Assembly: GCA_025201865.1 (NCBI GenBank) | Contig: MU602735.1 | Coordinates: forward strand, 1 to 20,370 | Direction of reading: 5' to 3' | DNA from: Ramicandelaber brevisporus | Taxonomy: Eukaryota; Kickxellomycota; Ramicandelaberales; Ramicandelaberaceae | DNA length: 20,370 nt | Shown: positions 8,440-16,975 of the stretch, one piece after another | Layout of the letters: every line of letters starts with the position of its first letter | Position numbering within the stretch: the stretch's first letter is position 1 | Made by a program: the position numbers and the translations under genes | The notes under the pieces: model-generated | What the model was told of the DNA's origin: nothing | What the model saw: the letters and a program-made list of their open reading frames with translations, nothing else | The model's database searches: none

Positions 8440-9081
8440 TCATTTAAACTCAATAACATTAATAATGACATTGTCTCGCGGCTGAGGTGCATCCAGCGTC
8501 AAAGTCGTTTGTTTGAATACTTCGGAATGTCCAGTTTGAGTGAATCCCATCTTTGTAAACATGCGAATGCTGTCGACATTGTCATCATTGATGCAAACGA
8601 AGAAATGATGAATGTCCAAGTGTCGAACTGCGTATTCCATCATCAATGTCACTGCCTCTTTGCCCAATCCGCGTCCTCTGTAGTCTCGCTCGGCAATCAT
8701 CACATTAATCTCTGCTTGCATCCTCTTCTCTTTGACATTGCTGGCATCTTCATTGTCCATCTCGCTGATAAACAGGTTGATATCGCCTATCATGTTCTTC
8801 ACATCCAGAAGTTGCTCGACCTCTGAAGGCGAGAAGCCGTCCGTCTTACTGCAGTCAACACCGTGAGGCTGTGAATGGACAATAAACGTGCACTTGTCTT
8901 CATCTGTTCGCCATGTCTGCTGCATCGCGAACTCTTCTTCCAGACTTAAAGGTTCTGATCCGCTGGCTTCAAGTAGATCTTCATCCTGCATCCATTCGTG
9001 ATATCGTGGGACGTGCTCTTTCTCGTATGGGCACAGGACGAGACGAGATCCGATGACGAGAACGTTTTCGTTAGCCTTCAT
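8440..9081 (-). CDS. NAT9: N-acetyltransferase 9 (GNAT family)
   Basis: The 213-residue product follows the NAT9 family along its whole length: an N-terminal ENVLVIGSRLVLCPYEKEHV block, then RYHEWMQDEDLLEASGSEPL (26-45), a KCTFIV strand (63-68), GDINLF (99-104), and the acetyl-CoA loop R135-G-R-G-L-G140 preceded by INVMIAE. The SIRMFTKMGF helix (171-180) and VFKQTTL near the end complete the GNAT fold. GNAT enzymes move acetyl from acetyl-CoA to an amine. In animals NAT9 has been linked to microtubule stability, so its position tail-to-tail with a kinesin is curious but may be chance. ATG 9081 aligns with the family start; an upstream in-frame extension would begin without ATG. It ends with TGA. 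Confidence 0.93.
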   Translation of the reverse strand: MKANENVLVIGSRLVLCPYEKEHVPRYHEWMQDEDLLEASGSEPLSLEEEFAMQQTWRTDEDKCTFIVHSQPHGVDCSKTDGFSPSEVEQLLDVKNMIGDINLFISEMDNEDASNVKEKRMQAEINVMIAERDYRGRGLGKEAVTLMMEYAVRHLDIHHFFVCINDDNVDSIRMFTKMGFTQTGHSEVFKQTTLTLDAPQPRDNVIINVIEFK

Positions 9082-9224
9082 TCTGAAGTAGTAAGAAAGG
9101 AAGGAAGAATTAAAGTCTGATGCAAGCAACAACGTCAACACATTTACATTCCATGAGGCATATTCGAGTTCAGCGTCACCAGTTGCTGGAACTGGAAGTC
9201 AATAGGGTGCAATTAGAGACTTCC

Positions 9225-9869
9225 TCAGTAAGTGGCAATGAGTTCAGCTCCAGTAGTCTCGGCCTGGCTGTTTATCTCGTTCAGAACGTCCCTAACATAA
9301 TCCCAATCAAAAGTACCATTCTCAATATCGCCACGATTTGACGAAAATAGATCATCACATTCAGCATAAACACTTAGTGCACCATTTCTGTTGTCGATAT
9401 CTTCGTTCTTGAATGCATCCAGGTCGATGTCAGATGCATCATCATGATAAATCTTAACGTCAGTTAGATTAGGTAGCATTCTGCGGTTGTTTATAACTTG
9501 TGCCAAACTATCTTTAAACCAAGCCAGTGGAGTCAAACACAACTCGAGTTTTTCCAGCTGTGGAAAGACTGTGTTACCATGAAACAAAGCACTCAGCGGC
9601 CAATATCCACCAGGAACTGAAGGAGTGTAGTGTGTCAACTTAAGCTCAATGATTCGAGGGATGCACTTTGTGCCAAACTCACTCAGGAACTGACGCTCGT
9701 TGTTGATGAAGTTCTGAAAATGTGGATGAGTTGTTGGACAGGAACAAGCACCCAGCACAAAACCAACGCCGAGTTGGAGGTCAGGACGAGCCAGGTCGCG
9801 GAGACGGTTCATTGTACCAATAACAGTGATTCTTCGTGTGACAGTAATTGTCTGCTGTTCAATTGCTGC

Positions 9870-9906
<37 letters not shown>

Positions 9907-10859
9907 ACTATCTCATTATCATTTGCTGCCTGTTCAACGACCACAGTTTCTCGCACTGTAACAGCCGGCGTTCGAACCAAGTCCAGTCCAGTGTTCATAT
10001 GTAAGCGCTTAAGCTTAGGTAAATGATCTCGTTGTTCAATGCGCGCCACAATAGCATCAAGGACGCGCAAATCATTCACATCCTCGAGCATTAAACCTTC
10101 AATGTGGCACAATGACTCGAGCAGCGCTTGAATGTCCTCAGCACTTGCATAATGCTGCACAGATAGTTTCAGTATACTCAAACGAGATATCATAACAGAA
10201 TAAGAAGGCTCGCTTGCCAATAAGTCTCGATCAAGAAAACCGCTGGGCTGGAGTGATATACCATCAAGTGTCAGGAGTCTCAATGAATCCAGACTGCAGA
10301 GCAATTTGTTAAGATTGCTGGTAAAGTCCGCATCAACCTCAAAGTCGTATCCAACATAATGAAGTGCTAGCAGTTTTTTCCAGCCTTGACAAGCATCGAG
10401 TAGCCAAGTCTTGCTCGGAAACGACGGATCACAGCAAATTATTCCAGCAGAGACTACACCGGGGATTACTCGTGTTGATAAATGTGGATCCATACGAACC
10501 AGGTTGAATAACATCAAGTTTGTGACTATAATGCTGCGCAGTCGAAATCCATGCATGTGGAAAATGGCAATGAGTTGATTCGGCGTGTTATCGAAGATGT
10601 TGGACTGTATATATGCCACATGGATATGGTAACGGTTGTAGGCTGCGTACCACGTCTGATTGACTAGGCGATACTCACGCTTCTCGCGGTCAGTGAGGAA
10701 TGTCATGACGTAGCCGACCATATCGACCGGAAGCTGTGTTTGCCAAGCCTGTTCAGCTGTAGAGTCAGTGTCGTTTGAGGCGCTGTGCCCAGGTGGTAGA
10801 GTAAACATACGAGGTCGCTTCGGCGGATGAGGATCGTTCAGCAACTTTGACAAGTCCAT
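9225..10859 (-). CDS. F-box protein with degenerate leucine-rich repeats (copy 1)
   Basis: The 544-residue product has a basic, Pro-rich N-terminus and an F-box at about residues 43-80 (LPVDMVGYVMTFLTDREKRE, then the RLVNQTWY helix). The remainder has irregular LRR-like strands of the type LPxLxxLxL, for example around the LPKLKRLHMNTGLDL and FPQLEKLELCL segments. F-box proteins bring substrates to SCF ubiquitin ligases through Skp1; LRRs would bind the target. A poly-Ala insert interrupted by Thr (about residues 318-332) comes from a GCT repeat. It belongs to a tandem group of three F-box genes on this strand. ATG 10859 is preceded by a CT-rich leader (minus-strand reading of about 10895-10922). 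It stops at TGA. Confidence 0.8.
9865..9906 (-). repeat. GCT/AGC triplet repeat coding poly-Ala
   Basis: About 14 triplets of GCT with a few GTT interruptions on the plus strand. On the minus strand they are read in the GCA/GCN phase as alanine inside F-box copy 1. Confidence 0.85.
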
Positions 10860-11200
10860 CTCTGTTGATCTTCTTTAAAGTAATTTCAGGACGAGATTAG
10901 CAGAGAAAGAGAGGAGAGAGAGAAATGGAGAAACTTCGATTTCAAGCCACCTTTTTGTTTTTGTTTTGAATGAGATTAGGTCGCTGCAATAGTACTGGAG
11001 CAGACATGTCATTGTGAACTGTGGCCGCATTTACACTTGACAACCCCTAGCCTTCGTCGTTTCTAATTACTCTCTTTTCTTTTGGGATCACACATTGCGA
11101 TAATTAGATGTTACATCTCCTCTTTCATAACCCCCTCCTAATATAAAATAGACTACATCTAAATCACCGCTAGTATATATGAGGCGACTTCAAAGTATGC
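10860..11200. other. Intergenic region between F-box copies 1 and 2
   Basis: About 340 bases. It includes a CT tract on the minus strand (10895-10922) just before the start of copy 1 and AT-rich sequence with TATATAT around 11174 beyond the stop of copy 2. No gene is supported. Confidence 0.5.
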
Positions 11201-12727
11201 TTATTGTAAAAATAAGTTAAAGAACTCTCTGATACCATGTGATCTCACGGCTTTTAATCTTGGATACATTTCTTGCCACTTGGTGCATTCCTCAGCAGAG
11301 AAGTCGAGGACTTTCAGCACATGGAGCTTAGGTAAGATCGATATCAGTTTGACAAGCTGTTTTTCTTCCATTTTGGCAACAAGCGTGCGTATAGCCAAGA
11401 TAGGTTGAGTATTATGAGCTACGACAGCATCTTCATGATATTCGCAATCATACAGCTTCAGAGTTTCCAACCTTGGTAACTGTTGAGCTACAAACTGCCA
11501 AAACTCGGATGTGAGTGCCAGTTGTTTGCCTGTACGATACGCCGAAATTGCCAATTCCTTGAGCATTGATGATGATGATGATGATGATGATGGACTCTTT
11601 TCAGAGAAGCTGAGGCCATTAACATTAATCAATACTAATGTCTCCAGTTGCGGAAGTGAGTCCACAATCACTCTTAAATCCATCACGGCCCAGCAGCTGC
11701 GAAGTACCAGGAACTGAACATTTGGGAAATAGCTGATGCTACGCTCCAACACATCTGCATCTTGAATGTACGCCAAATCCAACTTCTTGACTGTATAGAA
11801 CTTGTGCACCAGGAAGTGCTCAATTACCTCAGCGCTCGGAGTACCAAAGTCCAACTTCAAGCAGCGGAGAACAGGGAGCTGGGCAGGATTAAGAGCCACG
11901 AGCCCAAGAGAGGTGTTTTGCTCACGTGGTTCATGATGTAGTGAAAGCGACTCCAAGCGCGGATACTCAATGCTGCGACCACTCAAGAAATGTTTATACT
12001 GAGCGTTAAAAGTAGGAGTATCGTGTGTATAGTTGATCTCAAGCTTGGTCAGCATTTCGGTCAATGTGGAATCTAATTTGATCGGCCCCAATTTGTTGTT
12101 ATGAACTACTTCTAATGTTATCGAATTGCTGGTAGCATTCTCGACAACTACCGTCTCTACGATGTGATTCAACAATACAAAATGCTCTGAATACATGGTT
12201 TGTATGTCCCAATTCACATCAAGCTTTTGTCCATGCTGCCTCTGCTTTTCAATTCCACGAATCCAGTCAATCACATCCGTACCAACATAGGGATCACATC
12301 TAATAAATCTGAGGAATAACACTTGGACGCGGCGCAAGTTGCGAAGTTCTTGGTTGGCAGCAATAAAGCTTGTAACCACTGGGGTGCTGTACACAGTGAG
12401 ATGCTGGACATTTGGGATCCAAATAGTAGCTTTGTCAGCATTGTCAGTATGAGTAACGCCAAACCCAACCACGGCAATTCGAACAAAAAGACCATAGCGC
12501 TGCCAAGTCGTAGCTGATTGAAAAAACAGACTTCCGCGGATATCGACACGACGCCAGAGACTACGAGCAAACACCTCGTGGAGAGCCTGGTTTACAGTCA
12601 GCACTTTGACAGCTTCATCTCGTTTGAACCAAGTTGCAATCTCCTCTATCAACTCGTGAGGCAGAGCAAGCAGCGGGAACGACTCACTGCTCTCGATCGC
12701 GACGTCTTTGGATCTGCAATCTGTCAT
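11201..12727 (-). CDS. F-box protein with leucine-rich repeats (copy 2)
   Basis: The 508-residue product has an F-box at about residues 19-62 (LALPHELIEEIATWFKRDEA, then LTVNQALHEVFARSLWRRVD). The C-terminal half has a series of LRR-like strands: LPVLRCLKLDFG, VKKLDLAYI, VQFLVLRSC, LPQLETLVLINV, LPRLETLKLYDC and LPKLHVLKVLDF. The expected role is substrate selection by an SCF ubiquitin ligase. Eight serines at residues 380-387 come from a TGA-phase repeat on the other strand. The F-box closely resembles that of copy 3 (shared EA...L.V...H..FAR..WR.VD), so they are likely paralogues. The start is the first ATG with the F-box directly behind it, the usual position. It ends with TAA. Confidence 0.82.
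   Translation of the reverse strand: MTDCRSKDVAIESSESFPLLALPHELIEEIATWFKRDEAVKVLTVNQALHEVFARSLWRRVDIRGSLFFQSATTWQRYGLFVRIAVVGFGVTHTDNADKATIWIPNVQHLTVYSTPVVTSFIAANQELRNLRRVQVLFLRFIRCDPYVGTDVIDWIRGIEKQRQHGQKLDVNWDIQTMYSEHFVLLNHIVETVVVENATSNSITLEVVHNNKLGPIKLDSTLTEMLTKLEINYTHDTPTFNAQYKHFLSGRSIEYPRLESLSLHHEPREQNTSLGLVALNPAQLPVLRCLKLDFGTPSAEVIEHFLVHKFYTVKKLDLAYIQDADVLERSISYFPNVQFLVLRSCWAVMDLRVIVDSLPQLETLVLINVNGLSFSEKSPSSSSSSSSMLKELAISAYRTGKQLALTSEFWQFVAQQLPRLETLKLYDCEYHEDAVVAHNTQPILAIRTLVAKMEEKQLVKLISILPKLHVLKVLDFSAEECTKWQEMYPRLKAVRSHGIREFFNLFLQ
11567..11590 (-). repeat. (TGA)8 microsatellite coding poly-Ser
   Basis: Eight perfect TGA triplets on the plus strand are read as TCA (Ser) in F-box copy 2. 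The length is likely to vary between strains. Confidence 0.9.
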
Positions 12728-12849
12728 TACTATGTGGTTCCGACAAAGCTGAGAGAGTTAAAGAAACACAACCCAGCACAAAGCCACAAACCTCGCGCAC
12801 ACAATTGAACCATGAACTGGGAATACTTGAAAAGTTAAAAAAAAAACGA
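12728..12849. other. Spacer between F-box copy 2 and the ML fragment
   Basis: 122 bases that must hold the promoter of F-box copy 2. A CAAAG/CACA-rich stretch and an A-run at 12837-12846 are the only visible features. Confidence 0.45.
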
Positions 12850-13215
12850 TTATGAGGACTCTCCTTTAACGATCAGCTTGCCCTTGAAGCAGAATGATGA
12901 TTTGTTGTCGATAATACCTTCGATCTTAATGCGAAGCTTCTCATCAGCCTTGGCATCCGCTGGTACAGTATAGTCAACTCTCACCTTGGCCTCCTCATTA
13001 GCCTTCAACGGGCAGCTACCCTCAGCAAGTTCAGCCGCCTTGCAAATGGCTGAGACTTTTTGAATGTCAGTTGGTCCAATATAATAGTAGAGTATCACAT
13101 TACCAGTTTTGAGTTCAGCCTCTGGAGTAAGCTTAAATGAAACGGATTTAGCAGTCCGTGAATAGAAGATGTGGGCAGCGTCGCTGAATCCTTTGAGTAA
13201 GTGCAGCATCCGCAT
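12850..13215 (-). pseudogene. ML (MD-2/Npc2-like) lipid-binding domain, N-terminally truncated
   Basis: From about 13146 down to the TAA at 12850 the frame encodes the last two thirds of a fungal ML domain, the fold of Npc2 and PG/PI transfer proteins. Visible are the VILYYYIGP strand, the C-x(9)-C pair ICKAAELAEGSCPLK, the YTVPADAKADEKLRIKIEG strands, and the final FCFKGKLIVKG strand. Missing are a signal peptide and the first strands with the cysteine that normally pairs with the last one. The nearest upstream ATG codons (13224, 13215) lie inside the third F-box gene in another frame and give no signal peptide. I read it as a 5'-truncated relic or a gene whose first exon I cannot see. Its uninterrupted frame argues that the loss is recent or that something is still made. 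Confidence 0.6.
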
Positions 13216-14689
13216 CGCAGACATACTGAAGCGTTGGCAGTGCAGCCACCCATTCAACAAGCACCTGGGAACATTCTTCATTGAGATTAACAATGGAGAA
13301 CTTCAAATGCACCACCCGGTGTGAACGTTTTTGAATGCGATGCTTGTGAGTGCGCTTGATTAATCTCAATGCTGACATGGGATCGATTAGCACCACATTC
13401 TTGAGTGACACTTCCTTAAGTTTTGGAAGTACTAACAGCCAGATCAGTACAATAGGTGATACGCTGCATCCATCAATTTGTATCGTAGTCAAGTGTCCGC
13501 CTAAATTAGTGCCAGATACTGCCTGCGGTTTATAATCCAAGCGAAGAGTTACTGGAGCAACTATTGACATCGATTCCAGCTTGGGCAGCAGTTGCATAAA
13601 CCAATATAAGTTCAGTGTGGTATCAATGATATGCTTGACGTTTCGATGAAATGCCAGGTAATCGTGTTGGTACACAAGACTAAAATCCCTGAGATGTGGG
13701 TTCGCTCGAAGAATACACTCCAGGCCAGTCTGGTCAATCATTCCATCCAGTACAATCTGTTTTAAGGATAACCAATGTCTCGTGCAGATGGCCAAACAAG
13801 CAGTTCTGAAGTCCTCGATGGAATGCACACAGGTTTCTGTTTCATAGATGTGGAGCCCTTGGAGACTGGTAAATCTCTCAGGTGTTATGCAGTTTGGATC
13901 GAACACCTCCGTTCGATGGCAACAAAGAGTAATACTCAGGTTCTCAACTCGCGGAAACACCACTGACTTGTCACTGAAATACTGGCCATTCATCTGAGAC
14001 GCGCAGAGTCCGGCATTGTGCCCAACGTATAGCGCAAGGGTGAACAGACACGGTGCCAGCGCATGACACTGACTTACTGATGGTGGGAGTATAGCTGCAA
14101 CTGGATAACCATCCACAACAAGTCTGGGAATGTTCAGTGGACTCAGTTTCTTGAAGAGTCGCACACAAACATCCCATGGAGATGAACAATAGCCATTTTT
14201 GACAAATAAAGACACATGAGCTAACTTGCGCTTGGTTGCATCTCGATGGCGCGCCAGGATGATACTCGCCAGCCCATCAGCTGTATACGGTGTCTCCTCA
14301 ATCTCAAAATACGTGGTGAGAAGACGCAAGTTGACCAACGAGCGAATGCCCACAAATATACGGCGCTTGAACTCAGTGCCGAGCTTGTTGTTAATAATGA
14401 AGCCGAGTCTAACCACGTGCGGCAGCTTCAGATGCCAGTTTAGCGGAAACAGGAGCGGAACTTTGCTGTGCTTGACCAGGCGAACAAGATGCCCGTAACG
14501 TGCGATAGCTGCAGAGCGAGTGACCGGGTCCAGTTTGAATGATTTGGCGTCGACAATACGCCAAACAGCACGAGCAAACAAATCGTGGAACTGGCTGGAG
14601 ACGGCCAGCAACGGGAACGCTTCATTGTACTTGAAGAAGTCGGTCAAGTAGAGCAGTATGTCGCGCGGCAGATTGAGTAAGTTCATCAT
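13148..14689 (-). CDS. F-box protein with leucine-rich repeats (copy 3)
   Basis: The 513-residue product starts with an F-box at residues 5-47 (LNLPRDILLYLTDFFKYNEA, then FHDLFARAVWRIVD). Scattered LRR-like strands follow, such as FPRVENLSITLC, LSLKQIVLDG, NPHLRDFSLVY, LPKLESMSIVAP and LPKLKEVSLKNV. It is probably an SCF substrate receptor and a paralogue of copy 2. ATG 14689 (or the adjacent ATG 14686) is the first ATG at the F-box. The frame is open further upstream but there it only reads the GA/CT microsatellite as Ser-Leu. The TAA at 13148-13150 lies within a few bases of the start of ML similarity on the same strand. The upstream side is a short divergent promoter shared with the zinc-finger gene. 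Confidence 0.82.
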   Translation of the reverse strand: MMNLLNLPRDILLYLTDFFKYNEAFPLLAVSSQFHDLFARAVWRIVDAKSFKLDPVTRSAAIARYGHLVRLVKHSKVPLLFPLNWHLKLPHVVRLGFIINNKLGTEFKRRIFVGIRSLVNLRLLTTYFEIEETPYTADGLASIILARHRDATKRKLAHVSLFVKNGYCSSPWDVCVRLFKKLSPLNIPRLVVDGYPVAAILPPSVSQCHALAPCLFTLALYVGHNAGLCASQMNGQYFSDKSVVFPRVENLSITLCCHRTEVFDPNCITPERFTSLQGLHIYETETCVHSIEDFRTACLAICTRHWLSLKQIVLDGMIDQTGLECILRANPHLRDFSLVYQHDYLAFHRNVKHIIDTTLNLYWFMQLLPKLESMSIVAPVTLRLDYKPQAVSGTNLGGHLTTIQIDGCSVSPIVLIWLLVLPKLKEVSLKNVVLIDPMSALRLIKRTHKHRIQKRSHRVVHLKFSIVNLNEECSQVLVEWVAALPTLQYVCDADAALTQRIQRRCPHLLFTDC

Positions 14690-14896
14690 TGAGGTTTGTT
14701 TAGATTGGTTTGTTTGGAGAGAGAGAGAGAGAGAGAGAGAGATGAAGGAGGCAATTGATATTCGACCAGTCACTTTGTCGATTATATTCGCGTTTGCTCT
14801 CTCTGCTCTCAACTACTCGACTGAAGATTGACCACTACCAACAGCAACAGAGCAGAACAGAACAGAACAGCTGATCTACCCAGCGGCCAGTTAGCC
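14690..14896. promoter_or_regulatory. Divergent promoter region with (GA)13
   Basis: 207 bases lie between the starts of F-box copy 3 (minus) and the zinc-finger gene (plus). They contain the (GA)13 microsatellite at 14717-14742 and a short CAGAA/AACAG tandem near 14853-14870. A shared bidirectional promoter is inferred from position only. Confidence 0.5.
14717..14742 (+). repeat. (GA)13 dinucleotide microsatellite
   Basis: Thirteen uninterrupted GA units, read as CT on the strand of F-box copy 3, about 28 bases before its start codon. Confidence 0.9.
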
Positions 14897-16873
14897 ATGT
14901 CGACCGTGAAGATCAAAACAGAGCCAACAACAACAGCAGCGGCAGCAGCGGCCGACGTGAAAGTCAAGCTCGAGCCGAGTATCTCCACAGCTGATATCAA
15001 ACTCGAGTCTGATACGGATGCTGACATCAAATCCGAAGACGACAGCAACATCAAATCCGAGAGCGATGATGATGAAGAAGACGTTGATGATGAAGAGACC
15101 GACCAGCACCAGCGACAGTTCATCTGTGAATATCCTGGATGTGGTCGTTGTTTCAAGTCTGCTGATAGGCTTAAAAGGCATCAACTTGAGCATGGTCTTC
15201 ATTCCGAGCTTAATATATTTGGAAAGACTTACACTCTGACTCGGCAGTCATTAGATGATCGATGGCCATGTCCTATTCCAGATTGTACATCAACACTAAA
15301 AACAGTTGATACGGTATGTGCTCATACTAGGAAAACTCATGGTAATACTCTGAAGCAGCAACAGCCTCTGTCAAAGAAGACTCGGAACAATATTTATTTC
15401 CTTGGCGTGGATAACTTCTGCCTGAATGGAGTTCGATGTGGCTATCATATTACAACTGAAGTGTTCATCTGTTACGACTGTAGGTTGGTGCCGGAATGCC
15501 TGCTAACTCACTTGCAGCAGAAGCATGGATATGACGAGAAGTCGATTGACAAGTCTGCTCTGCCAGAAAGTGCAGTAAATGTAAGTGCAGATCCCAATGT
15601 TAATCAACACACTAGCAACCCACATCTCGCGGCAGCAATTAGTCAGCCATACCAATGGAGGAAGTCAGACATTGTTCAGGGCTGGCTGTGTGTTACATCT
15701 GATTGCGGATATTGTGGCTATTCAGATATGAATAAGAGTTGTCACAAGAAAAACGTGCATCAAGGCGAACAAATAATAACTGCCCCAGCACTTGTATTGC
15801 GCCTTACTTATGCCAAGCTGAGATCCTGCTGCCTTCTCATTACTCGCATTGACCAAGCAAGTGGCGCTGTCACAGCAAGTAGCAACAGAGTGAACCAGCA
15901 CAAACTCGACTACAGCCACAATGGATTGAACTCTCAAGATGGGAATGAAGATGATGTCAGCCAGAATGAGACCACAGAAACATCTAACTGGAAATCACAG
16001 TTTATTTGTGAATATCTTAATTGCAGGCTGTTCTTCAACTCGGCTGGTCAACTTAGTGCGCATCGGCGTGAACATAAACTTGAAGTTGTGGTTAATGTTT
16101 ATGGTACGTCTTACACTCTTACCCGTCAGTCGGTAGATGGTCGATGGCCATGTCCAGTTCCAGAGTGTGAAACAACGTGCAGAACAATTCGTGCTACTCG
16201 CATGCATATTCAGAACACACATCTCACAGCGACGAAACAAAAGCGTGCCAACATGGAGGACAGTAGTCAGAAGCAGCAGATTATCAAGAGGACACAACGC
16301 ACCTATCGCTATTTAAATGTAGATGACTTCTACATTAGTGGCACCAAATGTGGCTATCATAATGCGGCGGGAGTGTTTGTGTGATATGAATGCAAGCTGG
16401 TGCCGGAATGTCTATTAACTCATTTACAGCAGAAGCATGGAATTGATGGGAAGTCGATTGACAACTCTGTTCTACCGGATAGTGCGAGGATAACTGGAAG
16501 CGATCCCAATGGAAATCAGCACACTAGCAACCTGCATGTCGCATCAGCAATTAGCCAGCCAAGTCAATCACAGCATCAGGATATTGTTCAAGGATGGATG
16601 TGTATTGCATCTGGTTGTGGTTATTGTGGCTACACTAATAAATCTAGAAATGAACATCAGCGCAAGGAGCATAAAGACAAACAACTATTAATAGTCCCTG
16701 CCCTGGTATTGCGATTACTTTATGCGAAAACATATACTTCGTGCTTTCTCATTACTCGGTTAGACACAATCACCAGCAGTGCCAGCTCAATCAACTCTGC
16801 GAGTCAAAATAATAGCGATTGTGACGACGAAGACGATGGCGATGAATTAGTGCTTAGTGATTATAGCGACTAA
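14897..16873 (+). CDS. Duplicated C2H2 zinc-finger protein interrupted by an in-frame TGA
   Basis: ATG 14897 opens 495 codons to TGA 16382-16384, after which the same frame stays open for 162 codons to TAA 16871. The N-terminus is acidic with five psi-K-x-E motifs (K7, K24, K35, K45, K53), which are SUMO acceptor consensus sites. Then comes a four-finger module twice. Copy 1: C77/C82/H95/H99, C125/C130/H143/H148, C192/C195/H205/H210, C265/C270/H283/H288. Copy 2: C371/C376/H389/H393, C419/C424/H437/H442, TGA496/C499/H509/H514, then a fourth finger after GWMC. The TGA stands where copy 1 has Cys192. The third finger (C-x2-C-x9-H-x4-H) resembles fungal DUF3505-type fingers, but I am not certain. 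Probably a nuclear DNA-binding protein. The product is either a 495-residue truncated form or, with readthrough, one of about 657 residues. NAT9, F-box copy 1 and the HLH gene here end in TGA, so TGA is a normal stop. Confidence 0.8.
15116..15860 (+). repeat. Zinc-finger module, copy 1
   Basis: Codons about 74-321 of the zinc-finger gene hold four fingers, ending with a hydrophobic APALVLRLTYAK...LLITRID segment. It is the first member of the tandem pair. Confidence 0.75.
15998..16770 (+). repeat. Zinc-finger module, copy 2 (with TGA)
   Basis: It aligns with copy 1 over its length. Fingers 1-2 are offset by 294 codons and fingers 3-4 by 304 codons, so copy 2 carries about ten extra residues in the linker between fingers 2 and 3. 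DNA similarity is high around LVPECLLTHLQQKHG, where differences are mostly third positions. It ends with VPALVLRLLYAK...FLITRLD. Confidence 0.75.
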
Positions 16874-16975
16874 GATGATATCAATTAGTCAGAATCTTCA
16901 TCGCAGTATACCAAGTTAATGCGGCACTGCCTGATGACCCTGACTTTTTAATTACCTCGTTTACTTAATAGTATC
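16874..16975. other. 3' flank of the zinc-finger gene
   Basis: AT-rich sequence after TAA 16871-16873. I looked here for a SECIS-like stem (ATGA ... AA ... TGA) and found ATGA at 16875 but no convincing matching helix. Confidence 0.4.

Noticed and set aside
9630-10026. Plus-strand frames with long Cys or Ala runs
   Set aside because: They are the GCT repeat of F-box copy 1 read in other phases on the opposite strand.
11567-11590. CRISPR-like array
   Set aside because: The regular repeats in the window are simple triplet microsatellites without spacers, and the genome is eukaryotic.
16382-16384. Selenocysteine at the in-frame TGA (a Cys-to-TGA position is the usual hint)
   Set aside because: Some early-diverging fungi are reported to make selenoproteins, but a zinc-finger ligand is an unlikely Sec site, and I found no convincing SECIS helix in the AT-rich 3' flank. 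A recent nonsense change or readthrough is simpler.
16382-16384. Alternative genetic code with TGA as a sense codon
   Set aside because: NAT9, F-box copy 1 and the HLH gene in this window end at TGA in sensible places.
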